The notes below the pieces were generated by a model. The model searched no databases. It saw only the letters and a program-made list of their open reading frames with translations, and was not told the DNA's origin. This document shows positions 1-11,693 of a DNA stretch of 64,000 nt, piece by piece (position 1 is the first letter of the stretch; every line of letters starts with the position of its first letter). This stretch comes from Ashinkailepas kermadecensis (lineage: Eukaryota > Arthropoda > Thecostraca > Neolepadidae): contig JAOTOM010004750.1 in the NCBI GenBank assembly GCA_034440615.1, forward strand, positions 62,001 through 126,000, read 5' to 3'. Position numbers and translations under genes: made by a program.

Positions 1-266
1 TCTAAGCACCACTCATCACTCTAAGACCAACGCTGCTCTCCACATCACCATCAGCCCACATACACAGACACACACCAACTCAGCACACAACTCGCCAGCA
101 TCAACACAACACTCATACGCACAGCATGCACCCGAGACACAGCCGACATCACCACCTGGTGGCAGGCTGGCAAAACCTCATCCTCTTCCCCCACCCCTCT
201 CATGTCGTCGCTGCTGGCTGAAGCAAGTCGACCCTTACTGAATGAAACGGTATATTTGCCATGCTT
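1..266. other. No gene seen; CA-rich sequence
   Basis: Pyrimidine- and CA-rich DNA at the window edge. No ORF, RNA or repeat could be supported here. Confidence 0.5.
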
Positions 267-272
267 ACTTAC

Positions 273-409
273 CTTTTTCTAAGAAAATTGGCAGGTGGAA
301 TGGGGCGTTCGTTCTATCGGTATAATTATTGTTTAGTCTCTTGAATAATGCACTTATCACGTAAAAAGACACAAACTTAGGATACATCAGTAAGACACTA
401 TAAGGGTGG
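273..409 (-). CDS. Candidate internal exon of an unknown gene
   Basis: On the minus strand, 45 open codons end in AAAAAG followed by a strong splice donor GTAAGT (bases 272-267). They are preceded by a pyrimidine-rich stretch ending in CAG (412-410). The implied exon is 137 bp, entered with one base of a split codon and left with one base of another. The peptide contains KFVSFYVISALFKRL and ends in HLPIFLEK. I do not recognise it, and the next exon would lie off the left edge. An open frame this short next to a good donor can occur by chance, so this is only a candidate. Confidence 0.2.
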
Positions 410-1089
410 CTGGGCACCCGAGGGAAAGGGGCGGGCTATATGGCTCCTGTACTGCAGGTACATGATCGCGAACCATACTGTGGTCGGCAGAGAACGGCCG
501 TGATCTGCCGCCCCCAGCCCTCCCCCTTCCCCATGGCAAGTGCGGCGCGGCGAAAAGTGTCATCTAATGTAACTCAGCCTAGAAGGTGCTACCATAAATC
601 CTCGCTTTGAACACAAGATTGCGAGTAACTGAGAGGGAATCTTGTGAGGGAATCTTTCATCAGAATTTCAAGAACAGGTCGACTTCTGAAAAGAGAACAA
701 AATACAAAAAAATACAACTTGGAACATTGCAACAAAGGGAGCTGATTGTAAAAGCGGATGTATGTCGTATAAGTATGTCGGGAAGAATCGGATCGGGTCA
801 TACCCAAGGGTAAACTCGCTTGCGCTCAGCCCACGCCCACAAATACTGGAGTGGTCTGCTACGGAACATAACAATTGGTCAAATCCATTGCGCGATGACC
901 AACTAGGCCAGACAATCGAAATATAAAACATGGCATTTGTTCTCACAGTTGACATAATCTTGCTCAAACCTCCGTTCGTTAGATTATTCTCAACAATTTC
1001 ATCACAACTTGAAGTTGATGTCCACATTTTGATCGGAGTGTCCTGATGACGGCAACCAGACATCTCGGATACGGTGCGAGATAAGGTAC

Positions 1090-1530
1090 CAGACATGCAG
1101 AGCAGCATTCCACCACCATCCGGCGGCGCCTCGGCCCTGGGGACGCCGGCCGGCAGGACCGGGTGCGCCCCGCTCAATGCGGCTCTCCACCGGCCGGGGA
1201 ACTGTCAGCGGGCGCCGGCGCCGGAACAATATCACACATCTGCGGACGGGAGGGCGGCTGGCGGCGGCCGGCGCGGCCGGCGCCAGCCGGCGCCAGCCGA
1301 CGCCTCCGATGACCGATCGCAGTCCATTGCTCAGACAGAGTGACACCTCCAATTCGCCGCATTGATGCATTCGCGTTCCGAATAATCTGCGCGCCGCGTG
1401 CGCGTGCGACCGGCGTCCCAGCGGGGGCGTGATGTAGAGCGCTTTCGCTGCGTCTCCGCCCGTCGCCGGCGTCGCTTTGTTCTGCCTTGGCGCGCCGGCA
1501 CGAGCCCACAGGCACCGCCGTCGCGACAAT
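1090..1530. other. GC-rich, CpG-rich block
   Basis: About 440 bp of strongly GC-rich DNA full of GCCGGC/GGCGCC palindromes, between AT-richer flanks. Several frames stay open on both strands simply because stop codons are rare in such composition. None of the translations has a recognisable domain. It could be a CpG-island-like promoter or a repeat fragment; the sequence does not decide. Confidence 0.5.
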
Positions 1531-2980
1531 GCGGGTACAGCTCCCGTCTCTTCACGCTCCGATGGGCTGGTGTCCACGCACAGCACAGGAGTAAACCACT
1601 GCCTGGAGTGGCGAATAATGCCCAGTGATTTGGTAACTCGAAAGGATGCACTTGAATACAATCTGTCGCGGTAATGTGGTAGCCAATGTGCAAACTTTCT
1701 GACCGTGGTTATAGCGCAGGATATATTTGTATTACACTGTGAATCATTGAAATTCACATCCCCCTTCTTGGACTGAATATGGAGCGCGTATCGCAGCATG
1801 AGAAGTTGCATCAGAAGTTGTGTCAACCCCCTTCATCCTCTCTGTACGCAATCAAGACGATTGATGAAGCTCACGATTTTCAAAGAGAAATAGGCGTGAT
1901 CATAGCAATTGTTTTATAGTAATCATACATGGGCACAGGTGGGGGAAGAATAATGATAAATCATACCCGGAGTGACCTACGACCCGCCACCCGCGAGGCA
2001 TTCCATGCTGTCTATTATATCTTGTATATTTCAGATTCTTCCCTCTTTTCTGAGGTTGCCAACCGCCTTCCGACCCTCCTGTTCGGTGACTGCGGTCTTG
2101 ATTGCCACGAAGTCCGGCGGTAGATGTCAGCAGCTTCAACTGCAAGTTTGTGCTATATTATGTTAAACACCGCGAATGGATGGCTACTTATCATGAGATT
2201 CTCGGCGAATGAAGTGATCTAGAAATCACGCAAATCCGCGGTGATAGTGGCCGCGCGCACTCAGGGCGCAACAACTCGCCAAACGAAAAGCCAAGCCGGA
2301 ACTCTGTGCCAAGTTTCGGCATCCGCCTCATATGCGGCTGAAAGCCTGGGCCTAGCAGAACTGCCTGTCGTCGTCCGTCACACAGCATTGCGGGGAAACA
2401 TGTCGGCTGTGCTCTCGTTTGATATTACGGTTGGCATCTAATTGTGCTTGCTCTTAGAATATTAACGCCCCGACTACATTAACACACTCCCATCTAGCTC
2501 TTTGTCCCCTTGCTCCCTCCTGTATCCTTCGCTCTTAGTCCCCCGCCAATAACCTCACATATTCCAAAATTTGTGTATAGTAAATTCCCTAAAAACATCT
2601 AGTTTCGCTGGACTGTCCTTTGCCGCTGTCACTTAATGAATTCGAGATCATAATTTACATATTACATTATTACAGTAGTTTCCATTCCTACTCTACTAGT
2701 ATGCCGCCACAGAGTGATCCATGCGAATAAACTTCGCAGTTCAATTAATTATTTATCAATTAATCCGCACTCCAACTCAAGTTGAATCCTTATCTAATTG
2801 TTTAGCAATATCATGTGGGATGGTATTTATGTGAAATGCGATAACTTGTCCCATGCCTCCCTTGCGTTTTAAATACCATTAACCAATTTGATTGAAAACA
2901 GTTAAACCATCGGCCAAAATATCCGACCCCACCAACAAGCAGGTGAGCGTTCACAACAGCACCAGTGTGCCGAAGCCAGA
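1531..2980. other. No feature recognised
   Basis: Mixed-composition DNA. Only short overlapping ORFs on both strands are present, with no domain, RNA gene or clear repeat. Confidence 0.5.
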
Positions 2981-2986
2981 GGCATG

Positions 2987-3158
2987 AGTGAGCTCCTGAG
3001 GTGGCGTATACCGACGGCACGCAGAGTGAGAAGCATCGCCACGGCGACGCCAGCCCGAGTCGCTAAGTGATCAGTGAGCTCCTGAGGTGGCGTATACCGA
3101 CGGCACGCAGAGTGAGAAGCATCGCCACGGCGACGCCAGCCCGAGTCGCTAAGTGATC
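2987..3158. repeat. Perfect 86-bp tandem duplication
   Basis: Two head-to-tail copies, 2987-3072 and 3073-3158, beginning AGTGAGCTCCTGAGG and ending CTAAGTGATC. I see no difference between them. Perfect identity implies a recent event, or an assembly error. The second copy runs into the start of the open frame at 3153. Confidence 0.9.
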
Positions 3159-4435
3159 AGCTGTCATGCCCGTCTCACGCCACAAAACGCGGCGTCAATA
3201 CACCCCTGCCGAGAAATACAGGCGTCGGCGGCGGCAGAGAAAGGCACAAAAAGGCCGCGCCGGCCGACAGGCGCACAATACTCTACATTGTCGGCTCCAG
3301 CTCCCGCTGGTGACGCGTCTGTTGTGCCCGGCCGGTCACGTGACGCCCGCGATCGGTCACCTGGCATGGCGTCGGCCAGCGCCCGCCCAGCCACCTACCG
3401 TTACGGCACGTGGTCCGCGCGGTGTTCGGGTGGGGAAGGCGATGAAGTTAATGCACTAAGCGATATGGAGGGCACGATCCAACTGCCACTGTTTCTAGCC
3501 TGGTCATCTCGTGCCAGGCTAAACAGTCAGCAGGCTACTATAACACCCGGAATCATCGCCGATTTTTTTTTGAAGCTGAGACTTCCTGAAGGCTTCAAAA
3601 ATAAATCTCACACAATTAACTATCTGACGTCGAAGGTTGTACAGTTACGTCAAATTGATATTCCTGTTGTCTTCAAAAGTAGGTAAGTTTCAGTCACAAC
3701 CCAACGTTGGTATAGTAAAAATCACGGTGCACATGGCAATTGATCAAACTTTAAATGTTTTGGTGACATGTAAATGTTGTTGAAAATGAACCTTTTTCAT
3801 ATTTTGGGACGACGAAAATTTGTGTGGCTTGGCTTCAATTTGTGCCGAATGTTACACCTAAAAATTCGAACAACTGCGATTTTGTATAATCTGCATGTTG
3901 CATAATCACTGCATCGAACAAGAGCAAGGTGTGACCTCTTTGTGTTCGTGTTGACGGTGCAAATCGGTGGAGTGTAGGATTTCGGGGCGGGCGGAGGTCA
4001 GCCACCACCGCTGCCCGCTTCCACACGAGCAACAGGCCCGCCGGACTGACAGGACGGGGTGCTCGGCCGGCAGGGGTCGGCTACGGGTGTGAGCGTGAGA
4101 TGAGGCTACTGTGTGTGACATTCACGCAGCAGACGAAGGGCCAGTGGCCAGTGAGCTTACCAGCACCATTGCTGTTTCCTAGGCGGGCCAGCTGCCCAGT
4201 GCAAAAGTTCATCCAATTCCAGGCATATGTTTACATGAGGACTTCCAACTCGTTTTCAACTGGGTACTATTCGCGACTTTCTACGGAAAGTGTCGCTGCG
4301 ACGGGACGGGTGACGCTGTCAAAGGCCTCACGGCACGACCAACCCACAGGGGCCGTGCAGCAGACGATTCTCACACCGCAGGGTACAGCGGCATTCCCCA
4401 CCACGTCACCCACGAAACAGACCAAACTGCAATGA
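3153..4435 (+). CDS. Candidate two-exon gene, function unknown
   Basis: An open frame starts with ATG at 3153 and stays open to 3683, where it meets a consensus splice donor AG|GTAAGT (exon end 3682). The frame's own stop (TAA, 3684-3686) lies inside the donor. Downstream, TTTCCTAG at 4175-4182 is an acceptor-like site. Joining 3682 to 4183 keeps the reading frame and continues to a stop ending at 4435, giving about 260 residues. The protein is basic and S/A/P-rich at its N-terminus, with no domain or signal peptide I recognise. Phase agreement has a one-in-three chance of being accidental, and the first exon is GC-rich, which favours spurious open frames. Treat as a model to test. Confidence 0.18.
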
Positions 4436-4692
4436 AAACAGTGTGGTCGTGTGCGTTTTTCGATTTAATTCAAGACGCAATTTATTGAGACAGTCTGTGC
4501 TTGAACTTGTGATTACCGAATTGTAATAGAAAAATGTGGTGGTATGTTATCGTCAATTCAATTCAAGACGCAATCCATTGATACTATCTGCGCTGGAACT
4601 CACCCGACATATCGCATCGTCAAAAAATCAGCCTTTTCTATAATGCATTGGAATTTTGGCTTCCACCAAGCCGTTCGTCACCCTTCCATAGG

Positions 4693-5920
4693 CACTGGCG
4701 GATCCGGGGGCATTCCGGCCATGCCCCCAAGCGCTCAAGGGGGCCATAGTGTCTTTGCCCCCCAAACCAACAAAAGTAAACTAAATTAAAATGCAGTAAC
4801 CTTTGCTGAGGTTAAAAATAGCGTTCCGGGTGAAATAATCTCCAATTTTAAAGGTATTTTGTTATAATTGTTTGGAAGCATAATCTGGTAGCATAGTAGA
4901 TTCTGACACACCAAGGGTTCTATGCTGTTGAAGTTCTGCTTACAGGAAGAGATGACGAAATCAGCAGTTTCATTATTCCTTCGTCAGTTAGGTTCATGAA
5001 GTTTGTTTAGCCAGTAAGGGGCAAGCGGACCCAGTGACCCGATTTCGAAAGCGGAATTTGAACAGGATGTTTTGTGGAGTGACCAGTTGAGCCCAGTTGG
5101 CAGCATGTTTCGTATGTTGGTTTGGGAGGCCATATAGCCATATAGGTGTTGGGGTTGTAAGATGAAGAGACAGGCTACATTGACTGATTTTTTCAAGAAG
5201 AATAGAAGAGGAGGTATGTATTTATATCCTGAATAAGAGATAACTGGTGGGTTTGCATGTAGGGAGATTCGGGTGGTAGGACCGGGCTATCAAGTTTAAG
5301 GGTATTATTGCAGTTTAAGGTATCTACGAGACAAGTTTTACACATACCCTCATGCACTGGTGGATCCGGAGGCCATTCCACATGGCCCCCGAAGCGCAGG
5401 GGGCCATAGTGTCTTTTCCCCCGAAACGAACGAAGTGAACTAAATTAAAATGCAGTAACCTTTGCCGAGGTTAAAAAATAGCGTCTAGATGAAAGAATCT
5501 CCAATTTTAAAGAATTTTTAAAAATACATAATTGTTTGGAAGCCAGTATAGTAGCATAGTACTTAGTAGATTCTGACACAATCGAGGGTTACATGCTGAT
5601 CAGTTCTGCTTAGAGAGTTGACAAAATCGGATCCGCCAGTGTCCACGTGCACGAACGTTGACTGGTACAAGACGTTGAACGTGAACGTGAACGTTTTGGT
5701 AAACAAGAACACAAATCCGGTAACATAGAAACGGTGGAGGTAGGCTGGGCCCCACAAGGAAATTATGCTGTAATTACTATTCTACTTTTTATTTTATTTT
5801 AATTTTAATTGTTATTTTTAAAATGGGCCCTTTGTAAAAGTGGTCGAAATCCGGTGCTTTTAACCAAAATAGTGGGAGAATGGGCATTCTCCAAATCCGT
5901 TCCCCCCTGAGGGGGGGATA
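4693..5920 (-). mobile_element. hAT-like nonautonomous element, copy A (two parts)
   Basis: The piece beginning CACTGGCGGATCC at 4693 runs to about 5186. It matches, in reverse, the right half of the element at 28368-30133. A second piece beginning CACTGGTGGATCC at 5354 runs to about 5920 and matches the left half in reverse. About 165 bp lie between them, part of which (5306-5353) belongs to the CCTAA-rich repeat family. No transposase is present. The far terminus of the second piece is not visible, so this copy is truncated and no target duplication could be assigned. Confidence 0.7.
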
Positions 5921-8900
5921 ATTGTTTTCGAAGGGATGAGTGAGTGCATCCCCATTATCTTTTAGCATTTGTAAATAGTTTCTTCCTACGCACATAGTGC
6001 TGCAAAATATTGCCATGAAATAGTTGTGCTATACATTGAAACTGGCATCCGCATTATCACTTCTCGACTGATATACTGTCTTCCTGAATCGATTTTCATC
6101 GATAGGCTAACTCTGCTAAATGTGCTTTAACGAGCACCCACTATGATACGAATACCCAAGTAGTTGCTGAGACCTTCAATCGCAAGCGAACACGTTCTAT
6201 TCCGCTAAATGCAACACTTTCATGTGTACATTTAATTCGTGTGCAGGAATGGAATTTTCGAAATTATATTTTGGAGGCTCGACTTACGCCTCTCACCGAT
6301 TGGCATACCATAAGCCAAGTTTCAGAACAATTGGTGATGGTCGGGTGTCATAGATTGGCTGCGTTGGTATGAAGTTATCCAGTAGCCAGAATTTGCGTCT
6401 CTCTCACCACTTAATTCCTTTACTTTCAGTTCTCTGTTCTCCATTGATAAGTGCTAAACTACGACCGAAACGCTTACATTGCCTTCTCGACGTCAGTAAC
6501 TAATGCACCTCTGTACCTCTCACCTCATGGGTGAGAGGCTGACAGTAATTTAACAGGCACCGACTAATTGTGCAGAAATGCACACACCTAAAATGACCCA
6601 AAGGCAACCGCTGATGTCAGGTGTAGCCACCATGAGGTTATTACTGGGCTGCCTGCAGTCATGGCGAGGTCATTACGGAGGCAGCCTGGAGCAATGTCTA
6701 ATCCCCTTGGTAATGTTTTCTTCCCCAGTAATAATATGCAGATGAAGACGATGCATCCTTTCTGGTGCTCGCTTATGAAGGGAAATGGAGTAAAACGACC
6801 CATTATCTTCGCACCACAGCAGGAATATTTAGGCCTGAATAAACGTCATCGGTTTACTCCTATTAATATTATAATATACTAGAGCATGAGCAGCATATCA
6901 AAATAAACAAAAAGAGACTGGAATGTAATCATTAAACACCCAATAAAACTAGCTTCATTGACCACGTATCGGGTGTCTGTTGGCCCATTTTCTCCTTGTA
7001 TTGAGAGTTATGTGCTTTTCATCGGATTCACCCCAATTCGAATCCTAGCAACATAAATAAGCACACTCGTTAATATAATGAGGGTGGTTGTGATGGTCAG
7101 AATGCAAGTATGAAAACCATTTTTATTACCTAGCAATGCAAGGTGAAGTTCGGTATCACAATTGAATGTCAAGACTTCAATGTTGCATTGTTAAACTTTC
7201 TTGTGTAAGTTTCCATTTGACCTATTCAAAGAATCAGAAGAGCATTACGCATATTATCGTCCTAGTTTATTCGAATCCCTACGGTGGTGTATATCTTGCA
7301 GAACATATTTCCAATGTGCGTGAACCGAACTGGCGGCTCAGCCATTGCCCCGGGACAGGAATGGGCCAGATGTATTATCAAACTTGCACCTCATTTAGCT
7401 ACTCGGCTATAAAGACCATCGCTATTGGTGCACAACATTTAGCAATAATATCATATAATGGGTTGTTTCAGAAAGTGACAGTTCTAACGAACACGAACGC
7501 GAGGCTTTGTGGCATGTGTGGCAGAATGATAAATGTCCTGATCTTCCCTTCGGCGTTAGTGATGTCGAGGTCGTGAACTCGGATCTGTGTCTCCAGAAGT
7601 CTTTCCGGTAGACATTTTGACTGGGTGAGGTGCAAATTTGGAATTACACTGAATCGGCACGACTGATAATTCGACCGGGTGAGGTGCAAAGTTGCAAAGC
7701 AAGAAATAACACAAAACAAATCGGTTTCATAATAATGTAACCCAATGAGACGCTGGGAAAGAACCAACAGTATTCCTGATGACAATCGTATGGTCAGCCG
7801 ATTGGGTGGCACCGACCCGATGGAAGGAGGAAACTCCAGCACTGCTTACCTCACGGTGGATCTGAACACTACCACGCTGCCATGCATAGGTTCAATCCTT
7901 GCCAGCTGAGGAACTAATGGCGAGTGATCCAGCTAAACACTTAACGATAGCCTTCCCGGAGCATTTTGCACGCCTTCCTATCCGAAAAGGGCGCCTATCA
8001 TCACTGCCCTGGTCATTTCTCCACCAATTGCGCTGCGCCCGCCGTACATAAGAAAGCGATTGAGGGCGCTTGTGCCAAAAATCGTCATAACGGTAGCCAG
8101 TTTTACACTTTTCATCAGCTAGTACCCTCCCGAGCAGGCGAAAAGTAGACTCGAAAATAGTACATGAGCAATGTGAGCCCGACTGTGTGCTAAATGTATC
8201 CGAGGGAGGATCCCGTGAAATAACCACGTTTGCCCGTATCACGTTTGCACATTTGCACGTTTACTGTACTTTGTGCCGGAAAAATGCATCCACATTTTCC
8301 ATGACCTGATGACGAGTACAGGTATCGGCCATATCTGGTCAAACTCGCAGTTCACGTCAACCTTCATGCACAATGGCCAGCAATGACCTGCAAAACACAC
8401 TTCAAAATATACCGTGGTAACAATGGGTAGTAAGCTTCAATCCAGAGCATCTAAAATGTATCCCGGTTGCATTTTTAGTGACAACCAATCGGTAAGATAA
8501 ATGAACTTGCTGCAATGACCTCATTCGTATTAGGAAAATAAGAAAAGAAATGAGATGGTTTAAAAAGGTGACATATCAAAGATGACAATAGCGACAGATT
8601 ACATACCATGACATATCAAGCATCTGCATATGTCAGATAGAAGAGACAAGAACTTCTAGTTTAGCAAAAAGTGGACAAAGTGCTCATCTAGACATGACTC
8701 TGAAGCTCAGCAAACCATCACGTGTTAACGAAGAGATTCAAGAGCCTACCATTGACATGCCAAAAGGCTAGCAGGTGTTGTTTTCCTGAACAATGACATC
8801 CAGCCTCTCCCAAACCCAATTCCCCGGAAAGGGATCATAAAAAGCCTTAACGGAAAAATTCAATCAACTTGATGTAGTATTGAGAGCCAATTGCCGGATG

Positions 8901-9400
8901 GGACTGTTCTCATCATGTCATCCACAGAATGCATGGCACTGAATGTGCATGCAACAAGGCATACAAGGCTTTTCTTGAGGCATGCAACAGCAAAAACTCT
9001 GGGCAAAACTGAGTTAATTTGGCGATTATTAGCTTTGCATTGATATTTGATGGTATCCTATCTAAAATAGTCCATAAGTTGTATATATCTTTGGCAAGAA
9101 AACTGCCTCCACAATGCCAGTTTTCTTCCTCCCAACCATTCCAATTCCGCCCACCTTCGCAAGCTGTCAGATGTATTCAAAATCACACCAATCCCCAGGT
9201 GATCCAAAGACATGGAGCACCTCTCAGAACTTGCGAAATGTGCTCAGCTCCTCTTCAGATGGGGAAAGTGCCACAAAGTTAGAGGAACTTAAACGAATCC
9301 TAAAGCAGAGGAAGATTTCTCCATCCTAAAAAGTATCTTAAACCACCGCCCAAGGCATTTTATAACACAATTGTCTGCATATTGGAATATAGCTGTATGC
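5921..9400. other. No gene recognised
   Basis: About 3.5 kb without a supportable gene. Overlapping ORFs of 60-136 codons on both strands (for example 7166-7576 plus, 7468-7842 minus, 7892-8242 minus) carry no motif I can identify. A short sequence, GGGTGAGGTGCAAA, recurs twice near 7625-7690. Confidence 0.5.
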
Positions 9401-10553
9401 ATATGAAACCAGCCTATTATTTTCCCGACACCGGTGTCGGTCGCGACAAAGAGTTGAGAGTTGATGATAGCGTAGTTAATTGGTATTATCATCCGAAATG
9501 TCCAACCCATAACCCACAAATAAAGAATTGGACAAACATGTAGGACGCTGCGATAATGGCCTGCTGAACCCGGTCTTGGTGGCATGGAATGGCCCTATAA
9601 ATACTCAGTACTAGCCTGCTACTCCCGCACCCAGCTCTGATTGGGAGGGAGTGGGGCATTGTTTGAGTCCACACTGAAGCGTGGAGGTGATGGGTTGCCA
9701 CTTGCCACACGCTCCGTCCAATCCAATTCAGCGAGGCGCACGCGAAATAGCTGGGGAGGCTGCGGTGTTGGCAGGCCCGCCTGTGGGGGCGAGTGTCTGG
9801 CGATGCTGCGGGCTGGATCACCCACTTAATGGACGGCTCTTCTCGCTCCCCAGCTCTGGACAGCTTTATTGTGCTGATTGCACTTCGCGAAAGCGATGGA
9901 CCCGGCCCTCTGAAGTGGCCCCGCACTACATTCGTCATCGAGAAGAAAATGGACCAGTTGAAACAGGCCGACAGCATTTGGAAAATGACGACAGATTTTA
10001 TTTGAAGTATCAATCGAGCATCCAGCGTAACTCCACTGAACGAGTGCTTGGGTATGATGAACAGGGACACAATGCATGCAATAACGTAACATACACCTAA
10101 AGTAATTGAACCGCGCACGGCGAATAAACCCTAGGCAGATGAACATATTCGGAAATGAAAGCTGAAGTGTAGTCTTGGTCGACATTCGCTTACTGCGCAA
10201 AATAGGCATGTTAGCTGTTAAGAACTGGCCTGCATAGGCCAGGAGGGCAGGCATATGTTCATCAAGGGAGGAACACGTAAAGAAACCATGGTAATTTTGC
10301 TTGGTCTGCAGCCGGATGATAATATATCGGAAAACGTGTTTGGATGAGGAGAGCAACATCCTGCCCGGGTTTAGCTTTTTATGTGAGATGGACACAAACT
10401 AGAAAAAGACACATACTGACACTACTAGTTCAGGCAAGAAATAATGTCTCCTTTTGTCCTCTTGGTTACTACTCTAGCACTGCTGATTTAGTAGTATGTG
10501 AACTCATGTATTCTGATTTCCTCTCATGCTTGTCCCCAGCACCCTAGCAACCA
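9401..10553. other. 3' flank of the kinase gene; no second gene recognised
   Basis: Several overlapping ORFs (9489-10118 minus, 9681-10100 plus, 9826-10395 minus) exist but have no recognisable domain and contradict one another. On the minus strand, downstream of the kinase stop, AATAAA hexamers occur at 10002-9997 and 9870-9865. Either could be the kinase polyadenylation signal, which would imply a 3' UTR of about 0.55-0.7 kb. Confidence 0.4.
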
Positions 10554-11693
10554 TTAAAAGTCGGCAAACACATCTTCCGAATCCACGACAGGACCCTCTT
10601 CCTTCACAACTTTCATTAACGAGGAACCATCACGGGATGACTTTACCACCATGGCGTTCTTCGCGCAGCGCGTGAACCAGGGATCCTCCTGGATCACCCC
10701 GAAGCTGGCCCGTTTCGGCATCGGCTTCAGGACCTTGATAATGAGCTCCCGGCACTCGGGCGAGACCTTCAGCTGATAAGAGTGCCGGGTCGGAAACTGT
10801 GGCCCGGCCATTACCTGCTTGACGAGCGTGCGATGGTTGTGATCATCGAAGGGAAGACGTCCGAATACCATGGTGAACAAGATGACGCCCAAGCTCCAGA
10901 TATCGGCAGATGTGGGCTCGTAGGGGATCCCTCGCAGTATCTCGGGAGGAGCGTACGGGTAGCTGCCACAAAATGTTTCACAGAGATCGATTGGCTTCTG
11001 GATATCGTAAACACGGGCGAACCCGAAATCTGTTAATTTAATATTCTTATCTCTGTCCAGTAAGAGGTTCTCACATTTTAGATCTCTGTGCACGACTCCT
11101 TTGCTATGGCAATACTCGATAGCTCCCAGGGTTTGACCGAACCACTTCCCTGCTCTTGGCTCGTCTATGTGTCTGGCATCTCGAATAGCCTTCAGTACAT
11201 CTCCACCGTCTGCCACCTCCATTATGAGATAAACTCGGTTGGTTGTTTCAATAGATTGCAAGAAACATATGATGTTAGTGTGTTTAAGGATTCGAACAGC
11301 ATCGATCTCCCTTGGCAAAAACTTATTTACGTAGCTCGCAGGAGACTTCTTCTTCGATATTACCTTGACTGCTACCTTACATTTGTGCTGTGCAGAGAAA
11401 GCCATCTTAACAGTGGCATATGATCCTGTTCCAAGTACAGCTCCGAGAGCATATCCGTGCGCTTCCATTACACTCAACTTGTTGTCCTCAGGTATGTTGG
11501 CACTTGAAGCTGGCTCTGTACTAGTTTCCACAATTTGCTTGGAAGTTTTTGCTGTAATTTCTTTTTGACTGCTGACATTTTCCTCAGCATGTTTCTGATC
11601 ACTTGCATATGAATTGATATCATTTTCTCCTTTCTTGTCTTTCACAACTTCACCTTGCACCGACGGCTTTGGTGAGGAGACGTCTGAAGCCAT
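10554..11693 (-). CDS. TSSK-like: Testis-specific serine/threonine kinase (TSSK family)
   Basis: Single uninterrupted 379-residue ORF encoding a Ser/Thr protein kinase of the TSSK branch of the CAMK group. Family members act in late spermatid differentiation. The kinase domain spans about residues 80-340: glycine loop GTGSYATV (88-95), VAVK lysine K110, helix-C glutamate E129, catalytic HRDLKCEN (202-209, D204), DFG (222-224), activation-loop Thr in ETFCGSY (T240, the position activated in TSSKs), and DIWSLGVI (264-271). The usual APE reads PPE (249-251). The segment from EILRGIPYEP to LPFDD is characteristic of TSSKs. Residues 1-75 form an S/K/E-rich, probably disordered extension; TSSKs usually start near the second Met, M76. 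I chose the upstream ATG because it lies in a good context (gacATGG) and the frame is open throughout. There are no introns, as in several vertebrate TSSK genes, so a retrogene origin is possible. Neighbours are repeats, with no partner gene. Confidence 0.93.
   Translation of the reverse strand: MASDVSSPKPSVQGEVVKDKKGENDINSYASDQKHAEENVSSQKEITAKTSKQIVETSTEPASSANIPEDNKLSVMEAHGYALGAVLGTGSYATVKMAFSAQHKCKVAVKVISKKKSPASYVNKFLPREIDAVRILKHTNIICFLQSIETTNRVYLIMEVADGGDVLKAIRDARHIDEPRAGKWFGQTLGAIEYCHSKGVVHRDLKCENLLLDRDKNIKLTDFGFARVYDIQKPIDLCETFCGSYPYAPPEILRGIPYEPTSADIWSLGVILFTMVFGRLPFDDHNHRTLVKQVMAGPQFPTRHSYQLKVSPECRELIIKVLKPMPKRASFGVIQEDPWFTRCAKNAMVVKSSRDGSSLMKVVKEEGPVVDSEDVFADF

Noticed and set aside
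1002..1826. 274-codon minus ORF and overlapping ORFs
   Set aside because: The frame is open because the GC-rich block has few stops; several other frames are equally open and no domain is present.
9489..10118. 209-codon minus ORF as a gene downstream of the kinase
   Set aside because: No recognisable domain; equally long frames overlap it on the opposite strand.
10782..11568. Plus-strand and alternate-frame ORFs across the kinase
   Set aside because: Shadows of the TSSK gene, which alone shows an ordered set of catalytic motifs.
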